In this document: positions 11,805 to 13,381 of the stretch, in pieces
Position numbering within the stretch: position 1 is the first letter of the stretch
Layout of the letters: each line of letters opens with the position of its first letter
Origin: Duncaniella sp.
Lineage (GTDB): Bacteria > Bacteroidota > Bacteroidia > Bacteroidales > Muribaculaceae
NCBI GenBank assembly: GCA_022511285.1
Contig: JAFLRW010000038.1
Span: forward strand, 1-13,381
Direction of reading: 5' to 3'
DNA length: 13,381 nucleotides
Notes under the pieces: model-generated
What the model saw: only the letters and a program-made list of their open reading frames with translations
What the model was told of the DNA's origin: nothing
The model's database searches: none
Program-made: the position numbers and the translations under genes

Positions 11805-13328
11805 TCACAGAGAGCGCTGATCAGTCTCCTCCTCTTCAGTCACAGGAATATCCTTGTTGACATTCTTTGAACCGGCCACACCATAAAATAAGATGTAACC
11901 AAGCATTGCAGCCACCAGCCAATAAGAAGCCATATAGCCCACGGCGCCGGCTATCCAATTCTGAATCAAAGGCATAACGCCTCCGCCCACCACCATCATC
12001 ATAAAAATTCCGGAAGCCTGGGCTGTATACTTCCCCAATCCCTCAACGGCAAGATTGAATATTCCGCCCCACATCACAGATGTGCACAGTCCGCACAGAA
12101 TCAACAGCAATGCACTCACAGGCACTCGTGGCTCCGTCGTGACATTTACCACCACTTCTGCCGGCTCCAATTCAAATTCCTCTTTGATGGCCGAAGCGTA
12201 TGGCGTAAGAGCCTCGACGGTGGGATTTCCCACAAAAGCCATAATCTCATCAGTGGGCATTCCCGCAGTCGCAAGCATATCGCTCGTATTCTCAATGGGG
12301 TCATACACTATCCCCGGCACCTTGACTGCCTTATCCTTCGGAATAAAGATTGCCGACACCACAAGCACGATAGCCACTCCGGACACCGTGATAATCTGAG
12401 CTTTAGTCGACACACTCCCTGAGATAAGCCCCGACAGCGAACGTCCCACCAACATCAGCAACCAATAGATTGCCACCACGGCTCCCGCTATAGTCGACGC
12501 TGCGCCGATAACACCGGCACCCGTTGCACTCTGGTCTGCAAGATAGAAATTCAGAGTCCCCGGAATTCCTATTTCGATTCCTACATAAAAAAATATACCG
12601 ATTACACCGAGCACAGTGTGGCGGAAATTCCAAGGCGAGTGGTCATACTTCACATTCCCACCCCTGCCCGTGCCGGCAGGCTCGGGAATCGCCACAAAGG
12701 ATATGATTACAAAAGCCACTGCAAACACACCCATGGCCACCCACAGCAATGGAGCGACATCGCTCATCTGCGACTTACTGGTCAGTTGTCCTATCATAGC
12801 GCCAACAAACAGCGGCGTCAGTGTCCCCGACAGTGAATTGAGAGCACCTCCGCTCTGCAGTAACTGATTGCCGGCCTTGCCACCTCCGCCAAGCAGATTT
12901 AGCATCGGGCACACAACCGTGTTGAGCATACACACACAGAAGCCGCAGATAAAAGCACCGGCTAAGTAGATAAAGAAATTCAGAGTCACCGGACTGCCAC
13001 TGATTGATCCCACCACAGTATCAGCACCCACAGCGCTCGATAACCACTGCACAAAAAGACCCGCAAATCCAACGGCCATTGCCCACAATGCAGTCTTTTT
13101 ATAGCCGATTTTCACCAACAGATTACCCGCCGGAATGCCCATAAACAGATAGGCCAGAAAATTCATCATATTCCCCATCATACCGAGCACCGAATTGCCG
13201 GCAAGCTTATAGCCCCAGATTGTGCCGATAGGGGCTGCAAGATTCGTGACAAACGAAATCATAGCATAGATGCAGAACATCGCAACAATAGCCACAATCC
13301 TGCCATTGGAGTTTTCAGTCTTATTCAT
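11805..13328 (-). CDS. FHS-family sugar transporter (major facilitator superfamily)
   Basis: A 507-residue inner-membrane protein with twelve predicted membrane segments (first at about 11-31, last at 463-485). It matches the fucose/glucose permease (FHS) family: NTVVCPMLNLLG in TM4 (136-147), FFYVGIEIGIPG in TM7 (246-257), MWGGIFNLAVEGLGKYT in TM10 and IFMMMVVGGGVMPLIQ in TM11 (441-456), all alignable with E. coli FucP from memory. Two acidic residues needed in FucP, D46 and E135, correspond here to A32 and N136. Residues 331-400 form a hydrophilic insertion between TM9 and TM10, predicted periplasmic, which FucP lacks. The C-terminus is acidic (TEEEETDQ). It stands alone, convergent to the ribosomal cluster. 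The substrate cannot be told. Confidence 0.88.
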   Translation of the reverse strand: MNKTENSNGRIVAIVAMFCIYAMISFVTNLAAPIGTIWGYKLAGNSVLGMMGNMMNFLAYLFMGIPAGNLLVKIGYKKTALWAMAVGFAGLFVQWLSSAVGADTVVGSISGSPVTLNFFIYLAGAFICGFCVCMLNTVVCPMLNLLGGGGKAGNQLLQSGGALNSLSGTLTPLFVGAMIGQLTSKSQMSDVAPLLWVAMGVFAVAFVIISFVAIPEPAGTGRGGNVKYDHSPWNFRHTVLGVIGIFFYVGIEIGIPGTLNFYLADQSATGAGVIGAASTIAGAVVAIYWLLMLVGRSLSGLISGSVSTKAQIITVSGVAIVLVVSAIFIPKDKAVKVPGIVYDPIENTSDMLATAGMPTDEIMAFVGNPTVEALTPYASAIKEEFELEPAEVVVNVTTEPRVPVSALLLILCGLCTSVMWGGIFNLAVEGLGKYTAQASGIFMMMVVGGGVMPLIQNWIAGAVGYMASYWLVAAMLGYILFYGVAGSKNVNKDIPVTEEEETDQRSL

Positions 13329-13348
13329 TGTCGTTTTTGGATAGTTTT

Positions 13349-13379
13349 AAAGTAAGAAGATACTACATTGATTGTTCAA
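13349..13379 (-). promoter_or_regulatory. Weak promoter candidate for the FHS transporter
   Basis: On the minus strand TTG (13377-13379) is followed 22 nt later by TACTTT (13349-13354), a partial match to the Bacteroidota TTTG ... TAnnTTTG promoter. The final TG of the -7 box is missing. It lies 20 nt before the start codon. The window ends here, so a better promoter may lie outside. Confidence 0.25.
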
Positions 13380-13381
13380 CA

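Noticed and set aside
1..13381. Mobile elements, CRISPR, phage, toxin-antitoxin or biosynthetic systems
   Set aside because: No transposase, integrase, repeat-spacer pattern, nuclease or enzyme cluster was found; the window is a housekeeping locus plus one transporter and one small unknown gene.

Overview
The window is the distal S10 operon, the spc operon and the alpha operon of a ribosomal-protein supercluster from a member of the Bacteroidota, most likely Bacteroidales and possibly Muribaculaceae-like; the family-level guess is an inference from protein character and a moderate GC content. Four observations support Bacteroidota. Almost no start codon is preceded by a Shine-Dalgarno (SD) sequence. 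An exact match to the Bacteroidota -7 promoter box (TAnnTTTG) lies before rpsM. The L36, S14 and S4 proteins are zinc-free. The last gene is a fucose-permease-type (FHS) sugar transporter, a family common in this group.

Layout, plus strand: 3' end of rpsC (1-39), then rplP, rpmC, rpsQ, rplN, rplX, rplE, rpsN, [153-nt gap with a large hairpin], rpsH, rplF, rplR, rpsE, rpmD, rplO, secY, map, infA, rpmJ (ending at 7891). A probable intrinsic terminator begins in the rpmJ stop codon and a good Bacteroidota promoter follows at 8023-8030. The alpha operon comes next: rpsM, rpsK, [391-nt non-coding gap], rpsD, rpoA, rplQ (ending at 11347). A strong hairpin follows rplQ, then a small single-pass membrane protein gene of unknown function (11449-11721). 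A GC-rich hairpin separates this from a convergent FHS-family major facilitator gene on the minus strand (11805-13328).

The genes work together as the core of growth: large- and small-subunit ribosomal proteins, translation initiation factor 1, the SecY translocon channel, methionine aminopeptidase for N-terminal processing, and the RNA polymerase alpha subunit. The transporter and the small membrane protein are not obviously part of this programme.

I see no unknown multi-gene system, no mobile element, no CRISPR array and no RNA gene. The points worth attention are regulatory or concern protein variants: a full SD sequence in front of rplF only, a long hairpin between rpsN and rpsH, the terminator-plus-promoter junction between spc and alpha, the large leader-like gap before rpsD, the all-zinc-free ribosomal proteins, and an FHS transporter that lacks both acidic residues known to be essential in FucP and carries a loop insertion of about 70 residues.
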